DNA from: Paenibacillus tundrae
Lineage (GTDB): Bacteria > Bacillota > Bacilli > Paenibacillales > Paenibacillaceae
Assembly: GCF_030812775.1 (NCBI RefSeq)
Contig: NZ_JAUSTI010000001.1
Location: 1-64,000 of the forward strand
DNA length: 64,000 nt
Direction: 5' to 3'
The translations under genes were made by a program, and so were the position numbers. Below, in pieces: positions 46,300 through 56,093 of this stretch (positions are counted from its first letter, which is position 1; every line of letters starts with the position of its first letter). The notes beneath the pieces were generated by a model. That model was given only the letters and a program-made list of their open reading frames with translations. It was not told where the DNA came from and searched no databases.

Positions 46300-46357
46300 G
46301 GGTGGAGGGGCATGCTTCTTGCAGCTTTTTTAAAGAACACAGTACTTTAATATGATG

Positions 46358-46399
46358 ACCTTTTCCGTTCCCGATTCGGGGAATGGAGAAGGTTTTTTT
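46358..46399 (+). terminator. Terminator after the DUF4190-like gene
   Basis: ACCTTTTCCGTTCCC pairs with GGGGAATGGAGAAGGT, followed by seven Ts. Confidence 0.85.
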
Positions 46400-46518
46400 C
46401 GTCTATGTGCAAAAGAAAAGATATATGCGCTTATTTTTTGAAAATGATGGCAGATTCATGTAAAACGATGTAGAATAAAGGCAGAATATAGTTTTAAATT
46501 ACGGGAGTGGATATACAC

Positions 46519-47283
46519 ATGCAGATTGATCCCAGTGGGTCACGGCAGTTGCTTGAACTGCAATTGTCCAATGTTGCCAATTCATCAAGCGGGTCAGCCG
46601 GAGCGGCCAATTCATCTGTAGATTTTGCTAATATGATGGACGGGCTATTAGGCACTGGAAACCGGGGGACTAGCAGTAGCGAGGCTTCTTCAGCATCTCT
46701 TGGTTTGTCCAAACGATCCAATGACGGGTTATTATGGTTGCAATTGGGCAGCCAATACAGTTCAGATTCGGGTACACCTTTAACTGCCTCCACAAGCAGC
46801 AGCAGTCCATCTGTATCTCTTACGTCTTTGTTGGATGCAGTGTCAACGAATGGGGAAGAGACTGTACCTACCGATTATGATTCCTTAATTGCGGCAGCGA
46901 GTGCCAAGTATGGCGTGCCTGAGTCGTTAATCAAGGCCGTTATCGATACAGAATCCAATTTCAATCCAAACGTTGTTTCCTCAGCAGGAGCTAAAGGCTT
47001 AATGCAATTGATGGACGGAACGGCTGCTGGCCTCGGAGTAAGCAATTCATTCGACCCTGCGCAGAATATTGATGGGGGAACGAAGTATCTTTCTCTTCAG
47101 CTTCAACGTTTTGGTGGAGAAGTGAAGATGGCTCTCGCCGCGTATAATGCAGGACCTGGACGTGTATCACGCTTAGGCGTATCCAATGACACTGAACTGA
47201 TGAATGCACTGAAGCTTCTGCCTACCGAGACGCAAGCTTATATCGCGAAGGTAGAGAAGGCGAAAGCGAAATATACGCTGTAA
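46519..47283 (+). CDS. Lytic transglycosylase (SLT domain)
   Basis: A 254-aa peptidoglycan-cleaving enzyme. The N-terminal ~120 residues are Ser/Gly/Ala-rich and probably disordered. The SLT domain follows, with the catalytic Glu in IKAVIDTESNFNPN (~146), GAKGLMQLMDGTA and MALAAYNAGPGRV. No signal peptide is evident, so it may be exported by a nonclassical or flagellar-type route. I chose ATG 46519 behind GGGAGTGG; a GTG 12 bp upstream overlaps the ribosome site. Confidence 0.9.
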   Translation: MQIDPSGSRQLLELQLSNVANSSSGSAGAANSSVDFANMMDGLLGTGNRGTSSSEASSASLGLSKRSNDGLLWLQLGSQYSSDSGTPLTASTSSSSPSVSLTSLLDAVSTNGEETVPTDYDSLIAAASAKYGVPESLIKAVIDTESNFNPNVVSSAGAKGLMQLMDGTAAGLGVSNSFDPAQNIDGGTKYLSLQLQRFGGEVKMALAAYNAGPGRVSRLGVSNDTELMNALKLLPTETQAYIAKVEKAKAKYTL

Positions 47284-47373
47284 CTTTGAATAAGATGCAT
47301 GTACAGTGAGTCCAGCCATAAGATCAATTCAGGAACATGTAGGGGCGTTTTTACCTGTTTCTGTTTGGTCTTT

Positions 47374-47401
47374 TTGTGTTGGGGCGGTATCGTGTTACAA
47401 T
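47374..47401 (+). promoter_or_regulatory. Promoter for the cysteine desulfurase-thiI operon
   Basis: TTGTGT (47374-47379), 16-bp spacer, TACAAT (47396-47401) with an extended TGT. Confidence 0.5.
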
Positions 47402-47457
47402 GCTCACTGTAGAATCATGAAGTTTGAGAGCACACGATAAGGAGGTATAACCTCGTT

Positions 47458-48606
47458 TTGAAATATTTTGATTATGCAGCGACGACGCCTCCCGATCCAG
47501 ATGTCGTACGTACTATAGCCGAAGTGATGGAGGCTCATTATGGTAATCCTTCGTCCATCCATGGCTATGGTGAGCGAGCGCACCAACTATTGCGGCGAGC
47601 GAGAGTTGGTTGTGCTACAGCAATCGGGGTTAAGCCTGAAGAGATCATTTTCACCTCGGGTGCAACGGAAAGTAACAATCTCGCGATTAAGGGGGCGGCA
47701 TTACGCTATCAATCACGAGGCAAACACATCATTACCACGGCTACCGAACATGCATCAGTGTATGAGAGCTTCCTCCAATTGCAACAGTGGGGATGGGACG
47801 TCACATGGATTCCTGTAGACTCCCTTGGGAGGGTTACTGCGCAGCAAGTTATTGAAGCGTTAAGACCGGATACTGTTCTTGTAAGCTTAATGCATGTCAA
47901 CAATGAGACAGGGGCTATTCACCCGATTGCTGAGATCGGTAAACGTCTCAAGAAAGAAGCTCGCCGTGTGTTGTTTCATGTAGACGGTGTGCAAGGCGTT
48001 GGAAAGCTGGAGGCTAAGCCTGCTTCCTGGTATGCCGACCTGTATAGCTTGTCTGCTCATAAATTTCGCGGCCCTAAAGGAGCGGGACTCTTGTACGTGC
48101 GTAGTGGGATTGAACTGACTCCACTATTATCCGGGGGTTCACAGGAGAACGGGATGAGAGCAGGGACGGAAAATGTGGCATTGCTCGTTGGTATGGCGAA
48201 GGCGATACGTCTTGCTGTAGAGCGTCAACCTCAATTTGCGGAACGCGTGACGGTGTATCGTGACCAGATCATGGCGTGTATTAAGGAAATTCCGGGTCTA
48301 GTGCTAAATAGCGATCAACAGGGAGCACCTCATATCATTCATTTCTCATATCCTGGCATGAAAGCCGAAGTAGTGCTTCATACATTGGAGCAGCTCGGGG
48401 TTACGGTATCGACCCAGTCAGCATGTTCTTCTCGTTCTGCTGAACCAAGTCGTGTACTGCTTGCGATGGGCAGAGATGCGGCTTGTGCAGCTGGAGGATT
48501 ACGCATTAGTCTTGGTGATGAACATACTGAAGAAGATGTAAACCTGCTGAAGCAGGCCATACATCAGATGATGGCGCAATTGCGCCCGTTGGAAAGGCGG
48601 ATGTAA
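47458..48606 (+). CDS. Cysteine desulfurase (NifS/IscS-like), partner of ThiI
   Basis: A PLP enzyme of 382 aa that takes sulfur from cysteine. Signatures: MKYFDYAATTPPDPDVV, the HVDGVQGVGKL region, PLP lysine in SAHKFRGPKGAG (~202) and active-site Cys in QSACSSRSAEPSRVL (~327). The TTG start follows AAGGAGG. Being 5 bp upstream of thiI, it most likely supplies sulfur for s4U in tRNA, as NifZ does in B. subtilis. Confidence 0.95.
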   Translation: MKYFDYAATTPPDPDVVRTIAEVMEAHYGNPSSIHGYGERAHQLLRRARVGCATAIGVKPEEIIFTSGATESNNLAIKGAALRYQSRGKHIITTATEHASVYESFLQLQQWGWDVTWIPVDSLGRVTAQQVIEALRPDTVLVSLMHVNNETGAIHPIAEIGKRLKKEARRVLFHVDGVQGVGKLEAKPASWYADLYSLSAHKFRGPKGAGLLYVRSGIELTPLLSGGSQENGMRAGTENVALLVGMAKAIRLAVERQPQFAERVTVYRDQIMACIKEIPGLVLNSDQQGAPHIIHFSYPGMKAEVVLHTLEQLGVTVSTQSACSSRSAEPSRVLLAMGRDAACAAGGLRISLGDEHTEEDVNLLKQAIHQMMAQLRPLERRM

Positions 48607-48611
48607 GTCAG

Positions 48612-49853
48612 ATGAAATACGATATGTTACTACTCCGTTTTGGAGAGTTTATGTTAAAAGGAAAAAATCGTGCACGTTTCGAGAAAACGATCATTACTCA
48701 AGTGCGTTCCTTGCTCAAGCCTTACCCTAGTGCGAGTTTGCGAAAGGAGTTTGGTCGCCTGTATGTAGATCTCGGTAATGAATCCTCTACAGATCTGATT
48801 CGGGTGTTAAAAAGGGTTTTCGGCGTGATGTCGATCAGTCCGGTTAAAGTGACTCCCTCTGAGCGGGATGCCATTGTGGAGACTTCAGTTGCTTTTATGG
48901 AGGAGAGAAAGCACGAGTTCGAAGGCGGTATGACTTTCAAAGTAAATGCTCGCCGTGTATGGAAAGAGTTCCCTCATTCTTCACATGAGATGAACCATAT
49001 GGTGGGATCTCCCATTCTCCGAACCTTTCAGGATCTTAGCGTGGATGTGCGTGAGCCGGATATTGAGCTGCGCGTAGAGATTCGTGAGCAGGGCACTTAT
49101 ATTTTTAATGAGGTAATACCTGCTGTAGGAGGATTCCCATTAGGTACAAACGGAAAGGCTATGCTTCTGTTGTCCGGTGGTATCGATAGTCCTGTAGCCG
49201 CTTGGTCTTCGATGCGTCGTGGACTCGAAGTAGAATGTGTACACTTCTACAGCTATCCGTTCACAAGTCAGCGTGCCAAGGAGAAAGTGATCGACCTTGC
49301 CCGTGCACTCGCAGATCATGCGGGAACGATTAAGCTGCATCTTGTTCCGTTTACCGAGATACAAACGGCATTCACGCAGCTCGGACAGGACAACTTAATC
49401 ATTACGCTGATGCGGCGCTCTATGTTGCGGATTGCAACCAAACTGGCTGAACGTGAACGGGCGCTTGCATTGATTACAGGCGATAGCCTAGGTCAAGTAG
49501 CCAGTCAGACACTTCCCAGCATGAACGTAATTGGACGTGCAACGGATCTGCCGTTGCTGCGACCGCTAGTTATGATGGACAAACAAGAAATTATTACGCT
49601 GTCCAAGCAAATTGGAACGTACGACATTTCCATTCTGCCTTATGAGGACTGCTGTACCCTGTTTGTGCCCAAATCGCCAACAACGAATCCTAATCTCCGC
49701 ATTGTGGATAAAATTGAGGCAACGATGAGTCATCTGGCTGCATGGGTCGACGAAGCTGTAGCAAAGACCGAAACGATTGTGTTACATGCGGGTGAATCTG
49801 TCACTGGAGCAAGTTCTAGTGACGACTCTGAGATCAAAGAAGACTGGTTTTAA
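48612..49853 (+). CDS. thiI: tRNA 4-thiouridine synthase ThiI
   Basis: Forms s4U at position 8 of tRNA. N-terminal ferredoxin-like and THUMP domains (MLLLRFGEFMLKGKNR) are followed by a PP-loop ATPase with LLSGGIDSPVAAW (~187). No rhodanese domain is present, as usual in Bacillales, so the upstream desulfurase must deliver the sulfur. 413 aa. Coupled to the preceding gene. Confidence 0.97.
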   Translation: MKYDMLLLRFGEFMLKGKNRARFEKTIITQVRSLLKPYPSASLRKEFGRLYVDLGNESSTDLIRVLKRVFGVMSISPVKVTPSERDAIVETSVAFMEERKHEFEGGMTFKVNARRVWKEFPHSSHEMNHMVGSPILRTFQDLSVDVREPDIELRVEIREQGTYIFNEVIPAVGGFPLGTNGKAMLLLSGGIDSPVAAWSSMRRGLEVECVHFYSYPFTSQRAKEKVIDLARALADHAGTIKLHLVPFTEIQTAFTQLGQDNLIITLMRRSMLRIATKLAERERALALITGDSLGQVASQTLPSMNVIGRATDLPLLRPLVMMDKQEIITLSKQIGTYDISILPYEDCCTLFVPKSPTTNPNLRIVDKIEATMSHLAAWVDEAVAKTETIVLHAGESVTGASSSDDSEIKEDWF

Positions 49854-49954
49854 TCAATTCGTTATTTCATCCTCATAGTGACCTCAAATGAATGGAAAGA
49901 CATAACAAGGAATATGTTTACCCGCATCTTAAAATATGACAAAGTTAAACACAG

Positions 49955-49990
49955 AAAGGACTAGTCGACAATAATCGGCCAGTCCTTTTT
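49955..49990 (+). terminator. Terminator between thiI and the minus-strand terC gene
   Basis: AAAGGACT (49955-49962) pairs with AGTCCTTT (49981-49988) with inner pairs, followed by TT; A- and T-runs on both sides suit both strands. Confidence 0.8.
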
Positions 49991-50020
49991 GTGTTTAATA
50001 TTTATAGTTATATACTCTTG

Positions 50021-50722
50021 TTATGAATAAGAGCGCTCATGCTTTTTGATTGCTTTGTTGTGACTTACTCGTTTTCGATAACCTGCCAATACGATGCCGG
50101 CAACGACAAGAACGATGAACAATATTCGTAGTGCTGGATGCTCGGTGAAGAAAGGCACAAGCTGATGCTCTTCCGTAATCATATTGGTAGCCGTGTAGCC
50201 TAACACGATAGCTCCAAGATAAATAATCCATGGAAAACGATTAATCAGCTTAATGAACAGCGTACTGCCCCACACGATAATAGGTACGCTGATGAGAAGT
50301 CCAAGGATAACGAGTACAAGATGCTGCTCGGCTGCGCCCGCGACAGCAATGACATTATCGAGTCCCATGGCTGCATCTGCGATTACGATGGTGCGAACGG
50401 CGACCCACAGGGAGTTGCCTGCTTTGATATCGCTGTGCTCTTCTCCTTGATCTGCTAACAATTTATAGGCAATCCAGACGAGAAGCACGCCTCCAGCTAG
50501 GAGCAACCAAGGTACTTTAAGGAGCCATAGCACAACAACGGTTGCTACAATCCGTATGAGGAGTGCACCTGCTGTTCCGTATAGAATCGCTTTTTTTTGC
50601 ACTGAGGGGTGAAGATTACGTGCAGCTAAACCAATGACGATGGCATTGTCCCCAGCTAACATGAGATCAATAAAAACAATTTTAACTAAAGCAATCCAAA
50701 AAACAGCGCTAAATATGTCCAT
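50021..50722 (-). CDS. TerC family integral membrane protein (YceF/YkoY/YjbE type)
   Basis: A 233-aa protein with seven or so membrane helices and the family's acidic intramembrane motifs: DLMLAGDNAIVIGLAARNL in helix 1-2 and ADAAMGLDNVIAVAG in helix 4-5. Homologues act in metal (manganese) export or metalation. Divergent from a second TerC gene 104 bp away. Confidence 0.92.
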   Translation of the reverse strand: MDIFSAVFWIALVKIVFIDLMLAGDNAIVIGLAARNLHPSVQKKAILYGTAGALLIRIVATVVVLWLLKVPWLLLAGGVLLVWIAYKLLADQGEEHSDIKAGNSLWVAVRTIVIADAAMGLDNVIAVAGAAEQHLVLVILGLLISVPIIVWGSTLFIKLINRFPWIIYLGAIVLGYTATNMITEEHQLVPFFTEHPALRILFIVLVVAGIVLAGYRKRVSHNKAIKKHERSYS

Positions 50723-50826
50723 TTGCTGTCACTCCTTCATCTACATGCCTGTCTAAAATAAGCTTGTTCAATCGATAAGAATAGCATGGACAACTTTGAC
50801 ATACAAGTTAGAGTGGGGGGATGATT

Positions 50827-51486
50827 ATGGATACTTTATGGCTGTTGACGGAGATATTAATGATCAATCTGGTTTTGAGTGGAGATAATGCGGTTGTTAT
50901 TGCGCTTGCTAGTAAGGATCTACCTGTGAGGCAGCGTAAGCAAGCCGTATGGTGGGGGGCATTTGGAGCGGTAGTATTACGCTGTGTATTGACCTTTGCC
51001 GCCGTTTTATTACTGGGGATTCCGTTTATTCAAGCTGCAGGTGGACTGATGTTATTCTGGATTGCCATGAAGCTCTTGGTTCAAAATGAGGATGCTGTAC
51101 ATATTCGTGAAGCAAAGACGACGTGGAAAGCGATTCAAACGATTCTGATCGCCGACTTTGTCATGAGTTTAGATAACGTTCTAGCCATCGCTGCATTAGC
51201 TAAAGGTGATCTAGCGCTTATTGTTATTGGTATTGCCATTAGTATTCCGATCGTCGTATGGGGAAGTGGTCTGATCGTTGGACTGTTGAGGCGATACCCG
51301 ATTTTAGTGTTTGTGGGTTCTGGAATTTTAGCTTTTACCGCTGGTGAGATGGTTATGAATGATCCGAAGCTTGGTGAATGGTTAACCGGATTGACAGCTG
51401 AAGCACATATGCTGCTCCCAGCAGCCATGGCTTGTCTGGTTCTTGCAGTTGGAGGAGCAAGCAAGTTTGTAAGGCGAAACATTTAA
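50827..51486 (+). CDS. TerC family integral membrane protein, second copy
   Basis: A 219-aa paralogue of the divergent terC gene. It has the same motifs (NLVLSGDNAVVIALASKDLP and ADFVMSLDNVLAIAALA) but otherwise differs markedly. I chose ATG 50827, 6 bp after GGGGGG; ATG 50821 abuts the SD. It probably has the same class of role, metal export linked to the membrane. The pair may respond to the same metal, but no riboswitch is visible in the short divergent spacer. Confidence 0.92.
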   Translation: MDTLWLLTEILMINLVLSGDNAVVIALASKDLPVRQRKQAVWWGAFGAVVLRCVLTFAAVLLLGIPFIQAAGGLMLFWIAMKLLVQNEDAVHIREAKTTWKAIQTILIADFVMSLDNVLAIAALAKGDLALIVIGIAISIPIVVWGSGLIVGLLRRYPILVFVGSGILAFTAGEMVMNDPKLGEWLTGLTAEAHMLLPAAMACLVLAVGGASKFVRRNI

Positions 51487-51541
51487 TATACCTTTAATAT
51501 ACCTTCTGAAGATAAAACATCTCATCTCCAAAAGAAGTCCA

Positions 51542-51567
51542 AGCCGCTCGGTTAGAGCGGTTTTTTT
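51542..51567 (+). terminator. Terminator after the second terC gene
   Basis: CCGCTC pairs with GAGCGG around GGTTA, followed by TTTTTTT. Confidence 0.85.
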
Positions 51568-51803
51568 GTTGAGTTTGGTTTGCTAAAGAAGGTTACTGAG
51601 AAGAATAGGAAGTATAACCCTATCATCGGATACATTGAAATCCAAGAATATGGAGTAGCCGCAGCGTATGACATAAAGGATAGTTTTTTGGCGAAAATTC
51701 AGCTAAACTAGATACCATAGATGCATGTCTGGCATCGCGAAAAAGACTGTATGTTAGCCAGGCGAGATACATAGCCAAATGGGATAAGAGGTGACTTGCA
51801 GAA
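51568..51803. other. Gene-free spacer before the multi-pass membrane protein gene
   Basis: Only a weak -35-like TTGGCG (51688) with a poor -10 is seen. No repeat or open frame. Confidence 0.4.
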
Positions 51804-52298
51804 GTGAGAATGAGAAATGAAAAAGCTATCGGGATTTTTATAGTTGTTGCAGGTGTGGTTATTTTGCTTGGTAAGCTAGGCGTGTTTGGATTCATTGGGC
51901 GCCATTTCTGGCCATTGTTGATTCTTCTACCGGGTATCGCACTTCATGCGCTGTATTACGCACGACTCTCGCCTTCATGGTCACTTGTTCCTGCGGGAAT
52001 TCTTACGGTATACGGTGTGCTATTCGGTATAACCAACACATGGGGAGCGGGAATGATGACAAGGTTGTGGCCTGTTCTTTTGTTAGGTGTTGCCGTAGGT
52101 TTATTGGAATATGGACTTGCTGAACGTCGAAGACCCGAGTATGTGTTACCTGCTGGAATGATAATCGGTGCTGTATCGGTCATATTGCTCGGATTTACTT
52201 TGCTGCAGACGGGAATCATCTATGTACTTGCTGTCCTGTTGATCTTAGGTGGAGTCTGGTTATTACTAGGACGGGGACGCCGCGGGAAGGGCTGGTAA
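51804..52298 (+). CDS. Small multi-pass membrane protein (LiaF/DUF5668-like N-terminus)
   Basis: A 164-aa protein with four to six hydrophobic segments (IGIFIVVAGVVILLGKLGVF, then FWPLLILLPGIAL and later WPVLLLGVAVGLL). Paired helix hairpins with FWPLLIL resemble the LiaI/LiaF TM region used in cell-envelope stress. The start is a GTG at 51804 with a GAGGTGA SD; ATG 51810 is possible. Not assignable more precisely. Confidence 0.75.
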   Translation: MRMRNEKAIGIFIVVAGVVILLGKLGVFGFIGRHFWPLLILLPGIALHALYYARLSPSWSLVPAGILTVYGVLFGITNTWGAGMMTRLWPVLLLGVAVGLLEYGLAERRRPEYVLPAGMIIGAVSVILLGFTLLQTGIIYVLAVLLILGGVWLLLGRGRRGKGW

Positions 52299-52329
52299 TA
52301 ATCTCAGTGCTGTTTTCAAGCGAAATATC

Positions 52330-52357
52330 TTGATTTTTACCTATGATAAACTATAAT
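52330..52357 (+). promoter_or_regulatory. Promoter of typA
   Basis: TTGATT (52330-52335), 16-bp spacer, TATAAT (52352-52357). Confidence 0.65.
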
Positions 52358-52374
52358 ATAAGGGATATAGACAT

Positions 52375-52401
52375 GCGTCGGGTTATCACCGACGCTTATT
52401 T
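52375..52401 (+). promoter_or_regulatory. Hairpin in the typA leader
   Basis: GCGTCGG (52375-52381) pairs with CCGACGC (52389-52395) and is followed by TTATTTT. It lies about 11 bases downstream of the predicted start, so it is a leader hairpin, possibly an attenuator, rather than an upstream terminator. Confidence 0.5.
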
Positions 52402-52474
52402 TGTGAGTAACCTGCGATTTTGCGGGAAGTTTAGTAGATAAGAATTGAAATTGGAAAGGATATGGATACAAACC

Positions 52475-54322
52475 ATGCATTCAAGAGAACACATTCGCAA
52501 TATTGCGATTATTGCCCACGTCGACCACGGGAAAACGACACTCGTCGACAAGTTGCTCCAGCAATCCGGTACATTCCGTGATCACGAGACGGTACAGGAG
52601 CGCGCAATGGACTCCAACGATTTGGAGCGTGAACGCGGTATTACGATTTTGGCCAAAAATACGGCTATAACTTATAAAGATTACCTGATCAACATTGTAG
52701 ATACACCTGGACACGCCGACTTTGGTGGTGAAGTAGAACGTATCATGAAAATGGTTGACGGCGTATTGCTCGTTGTTGATGCTTACGAGGGCTGTATGCC
52801 ACAAACGAAGTTTGTACTTCGTAAAGCATTGGAGCACAACCTGACTCCAATCGTTATTGTAAACAAAATTGACCGTCCAGCGGCTCGTCCGGCTGAGGTT
52901 ATTGATGAAGTGCTTGACCTGTTCATCGAACTGGGTGCCAACGATCAACAACTTGAATTCCCTGTTGTATATGCTTCCGCATTGAACGGAACATCCAGCA
53001 TGGAAGACGATCCTGCCAAACAAGATGACAACATGATGGCGATCTACGATACCATCGTAAGTCATATCCCTCATCCAACAGAGAACGTTGAAGAGCCACT
53101 GCAATTCCTCGTTACGCTGATGGACTACAATGAATACCTCGGACGTATCGCTATCGGTCGTGTAAACCGCGGTGTGATTCGTCAAGGCCAATCCGTTACT
53201 GTTATTATGCGTGATGGCAAAAGCAAAACAGCTCGTATCGAGAAACTGTTTGGTTTCCAAGGTCTGAAACGTGTTGAGACAGAGGAAGCTGGCGCAGGTG
53301 ATATCGTAGCGATCGCGGGTATTAAGGATATCAACATCGGTGAAACGATTGCTGACCCGAACAACCCTGAAGCTTTGCCGGTTCTGAAAATTGATGAGCC
53401 AACACTGCAAATGACATTCCTCGTAAACAACAGTCCATTCGCAGGCCGTGAAGGTAAATGGGTAACTTCCCGTAAACTTCGCGAGCGTTTGTTAAAAGAA
53501 TTGGAAACTGACGTATCCCTTCGTGTTGAAGAAACAGAGAGCCCAGATGCATTTATCGTTTCCGGACGTGGTGAGCTTCACTTGGGTATCCTGATTGAAA
53601 ATATGCGTCGTGAAGGTTATGAGCTTCAAGTATCCAAACCAGAAGTTATCATCAAAGAAATTGACGGTAAGAAAATGGAACCTCTTGAGCGCTTGTTGAT
53701 TGATATCCCTGAAGAAAGCATGGGTTCCGTCATGGAGAGCCTGGGCGCACGTAAAGCAGAGATGGTTAACATGGTCAACAATGGTAGCGGTCAAGTTCGT
53801 CTGGAGTTCCTGATCCCTGCACGTGGTTTGATTGGATACAGCACCAACTTCCTGACATTGACTCGTGGTTATGGCGTAATGAATCATGCATTTGACAGCT
53901 ACGCTCCAGTAGTATCCGGTCAAGTGGGTGGACGTCACCAAGGTGTACTGATCTCAACTGAAACGGGTACATCTACGTTCTACGGAATGATGGGTGTTGA
54001 GGATCGTGGTACGCTCTTCCTTGAGCCAGGAACAGAAATTTACGAAGGTATGATCGTTGGAGAGCATACACGAGACAATGATATCGTTGTTAACATTTGC
54101 AAAGAAAAACAACTGACTAACGTTCGTTCTTCTGGTAAAGATGATACGGTTAAAATTAAAACACCAATTATCTTCTCGTTGGAACAGGCGCTTGAATATC
54201 TGAATGAAGATGAATATTGTGAGATCACACCAAAATCTATTCGTCTTCGTAAGAAACTCTTGAACAAATCCGAGCGTGAGCGTGCAGAAAAACAACGCAA
54301 AATGGCTCAAAATAACGCTTAA
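52475..54322 (+). CDS. typA: Translational GTPase TypA/BipA
   Basis: A ribosome-associated GTPase (615 aa) for assembly and stress or cold growth. G motifs: [14 protein letters not shown] (G1), RERGITI (G2), [11 protein letters not shown] (G3) and [11 protein letters not shown] (G4). It has EF-G-like domains and the BipA C-terminal domain. I chose ATG 52475 ([17 protein letters not shown]) after AAAGGATATGG; the in-frame upstream TTG at 52445 gives a non-family extension. Confidence 0.97.
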   Translation: MHSREHIRNIAIIAHVDHGKTTLVDKLLQQSGTFRDHETVQERAMDSNDLERERGITILAKNTAITYKDYLINIVDTPGHADFGGEVERIMKMVDGVLLVVDAYEGCMPQTKFVLRKALEHNLTPIVIVNKIDRPAARPAEVIDEVLDLFIELGANDQQLEFPVVYASALNGTSSMEDDPAKQDDNMMAIYDTIVSHIPHPTENVEEPLQFLVTLMDYNEYLGRIAIGRVNRGVIRQGQSVTVIMRDGKSKTARIEKLFGFQGLKRVETEEAGAGDIVAIAGIKDINIGETIADPNNPEALPVLKIDEPTLQMTFLVNNSPFAGREGKWVTSRKLRERLLKELETDVSLRVEETESPDAFIVSGRGELHLGILIENMRREGYELQVSKPEVIIKEIDGKKMEPLERLLIDIPEESMGSVMESLGARKAEMVNMVNNGSGQVRLEFLIPARGLIGYSTNFLTLTRGYGVMNHAFDSYAPVVSGQVGGRHQGVLISTETGTSTFYGMMGVEDRGTLFLEPGTEIYEGMIVGEHTRDNDIVVNICKEKQLTNVRSSGKDDTVKIKTPIIFSLEQALEYLNEDEYCEITPKSIRLRKKLLNKSERERAEKQRKMAQNNA

Positions 54323-54416
54323 TCTTAACTAACAAAAAATAGTATGTATAAGTTAACGTTTGATGATGTAAACCGCACTGTCATACGTTTGAGTTCAAAC
54401 CGCTCAAAGTAGTGTA

Positions 54417-54533
54417 GGATCGGAATCGATTCTGTAGAAGCGAAGCGTTCGCCTTTGTCTCCGGGTTTTAACCTTTGAAGAATTATTCAGGAAATCCGGA
54501 GACAACAGCGATCGAAAGAACGATCCGAATCCG
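54417..54533. repeat. Structured interspersed repeat, copy B
   Basis: Same fold as the copy at 325-520. The outer stem pairs 54420-54428 (TCGGAATCG, one bulged A) with 54521-54528 (CGATCCGA). A GCGAA/TTCGC hairpin is at 54440-54452. The long arm pairs TGTCTCCGGGTT (54456-54467) with AATCCGGAGACA (54493-54504). Compared with copy A, stem positions change in pairs: A-T to T-A in the outer stem, A-T to G-C and C-G to T-A in the long arm. It lies between typA and ylaH. Confidence 0.8.
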
Positions 54534-54631
54534 GAACGGTCTCATACGACGGTTTTGTAATCAACTTGGAAGTGTTGTTTCATCAACCAGTTTATGTATA
54601 CAAGCATGATCACGAAAGGAGCTGGCTGTGC

Positions 54632-54928
54632 ATGCAAGCATGGTTTGCGTCAAACCCGATCGTAGCCTATATCGTCATCTTTGTGCTAATAACTTACGTA
54701 TACAACAAGGTGTTTCGGGTACGTCAGAAGTTACCACTCGTTAAGGAAATTTTCCTCTATCTGTTGATGGCGATGGGCACATTCATGCTTCTTATTTTTC
54801 AGATCGATAAGCTTCCCATCATTCAATGTTTGCTGGTAGCGGTTGGTTTGATGCTGTTAGTACGAGTGCGTTATTTTATTGAAGGTAGACAAAAGAAAAA
54901 AGCGGAAGCTTCCGCACGAAACTCATAA
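54632..54928 (+). CDS. ylaH: YlaH-like membrane protein
   Basis: A 98-aa protein of the YlaH family, found downstream of typA in Bacillales. It has three hydrophobic segments (PIVAYIVIFVLITYVY, FLYLLMAMGTFMLLIF, CLLVAVGLMLLV) and a basic C-terminus. I chose ATG 54632 (MQAWFASNP), 10 bp after GAAAGGAG; an in-frame upstream start lacks support. Function unknown. Confidence 0.85.
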   Translation: MQAWFASNPIVAYIVIFVLITYVYNKVFRVRQKLPLVKEIFLYLLMAMGTFMLLIFQIDKLPIIQCLLVAVGLMLLVRVRYFIEGRQKKKAEASARNS

Positions 54929-54947
54929 ATGTTGTCTTGTACAAACC

Positions 54948-54980
54948 ATCCGTTTTCCCTCGGGAAAGCGGTTGTCTTTT
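54948..54980 (+). terminator. Terminator-like hairpin after ylaH
   Basis: CCGTTTTCCC pairs with GGGAAAGCGG (10 bp, TC loop), followed by the U-rich TTGTCTTTTATTT. Confidence 0.55.
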
Positions 54981-55020
54981 ATTTAGACAAAAAAACAGAT
55001 GTGATAAAGGTGTTGAAGAT

Positions 55021-56076
55021 ATGAATTCGAACGGCTTACCTCCACGGAGACAGGCACCGACGAAATCCAGTACTTCTGGATCGAAGAATAGCAAGGGTCA
55101 ACCTAAAAAAAAGAAAAAAGGGTTGCGAGCATTTGCGAAGATTGTACTCAGTTTGTTCGTCATCGGCATATTGGTGGGGGCTGGATACATCTACTGGGTG
55201 TACAATCAAGTAGCTGATACAGGTATTGATAAACCGGTACCTGCAGGGATGTCGGCTAAAACCAAACCGATTACGATGCTACTTTTAGGTACGGATAATC
55301 GTCCTGAGACAGGAACCTACCTATCCGATGTAGTGATGGTGGCTTCCATGAATCCGGAGACCAAAACAGCAACGATTGTGTCACTACCACGGGATACACG
55401 CATTGTATTGGATGGATATAAATCAAATAAATTGAACTCATATTATCCAAGATTTAAGGCACAGGAGAAAACCTCCGGTAAAAAAGCGGAAGATCAGATG
55501 AAAGAAATGATGGGCAAGTATCTTGGTGTGGACATCAATTACACAACCGTACTGAATTTCCAAGCTTTCCGTGATGCGGTTAATGCGGTTGGTGGGGTAG
55601 ATGTGACTGTAGATAAAAATATGTGTTACCGAGATACAGCAGATGGTACGGATATTAATCTCAAAGCAGGTCCTCAGCATTTGGACGGGAAAGAAGCACT
55701 TGATTTTGTCCGTTACCGTAAATCCAACTGTGATCCCAAAACACAAGAATCCAACGATTTTGACCGAAATAAACGCCAAAATCAAGTGTTGAATTCCATG
55801 TTAGATCAGATGAAGTCACTAGGTGGTGTTACCAAAATCGGTAAGGTTATTGGGGCAGTGGATGACAATATGACCACAGATGTGGAATCAGAACAAATGA
55901 AAAATTTCATTTCCACGTATTGGGATATCTCTAAATCGGATGTACACTATACTCCAGTGACAGGTGAGTGGAGAAGTCCATATGTATATATCAACGAGAC
56001 GGAGCTAGCGAATGCGAAGCAAGCTCTGCAGGATACGTTATCCGGTAAAGTGATTGCGTCTCCAGCAGCAGAATAA
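55021..56076 (+). CDS. LCP family protein (LytR-CpsA-Psr)
   Basis: Membrane-anchored phosphotransferase that attaches teichoic acids or other polymers to peptidoglycan. 351 aa. A Lys-rich cytoplasmic tail (GQPKKKKKGLRAFAKIV) precedes one helix (LSLFVIGILVGAGYIYW) and the LCP domain with TMLLLGTDNRPETGTYLSDV, SLPRDTRI and LDFVRYRKSNCDP. I chose ATG 55021 behind AAAGGTG; an in-frame ATG 84 bp upstream would run through the terminator hairpin. Confidence 0.93.
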   Translation: MNSNGLPPRRQAPTKSSTSGSKNSKGQPKKKKKGLRAFAKIVLSLFVIGILVGAGYIYWVYNQVADTGIDKPVPAGMSAKTKPITMLLLGTDNRPETGTYLSDVVMVASMNPETKTATIVSLPRDTRIVLDGYKSNKLNSYYPRFKAQEKTSGKKAEDQMKEMMGKYLGVDINYTTVLNFQAFRDAVNAVGGVDVTVDKNMCYRDTADGTDINLKAGPQHLDGKEALDFVRYRKSNCDPKTQESNDFDRNKRQNQVLNSMLDQMKSLGGVTKIGKVIGAVDDNMTTDVESEQMKNFISTYWDISKSDVHYTPVTGEWRSPYVYINETELANAKQALQDTLSGKVIASPAAE

Positions 56077-56093
56077 CTCTCATTCTTTGGGGA

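Noticed and set aside
50723..50820. Possible manganese (yybP-ykoY) riboswitch before the terC genes
   Set aside because: The spacer is under 110 bp and lacks the conserved GGGGAGUA-type loops; only an ordinary ribosome site is visible.
52481..53410. 309-residue antisense open frame inside typA
   Set aside because: Typical shadow of a highly expressed gene's codon bias; no ribosome site, no recognisable domain.
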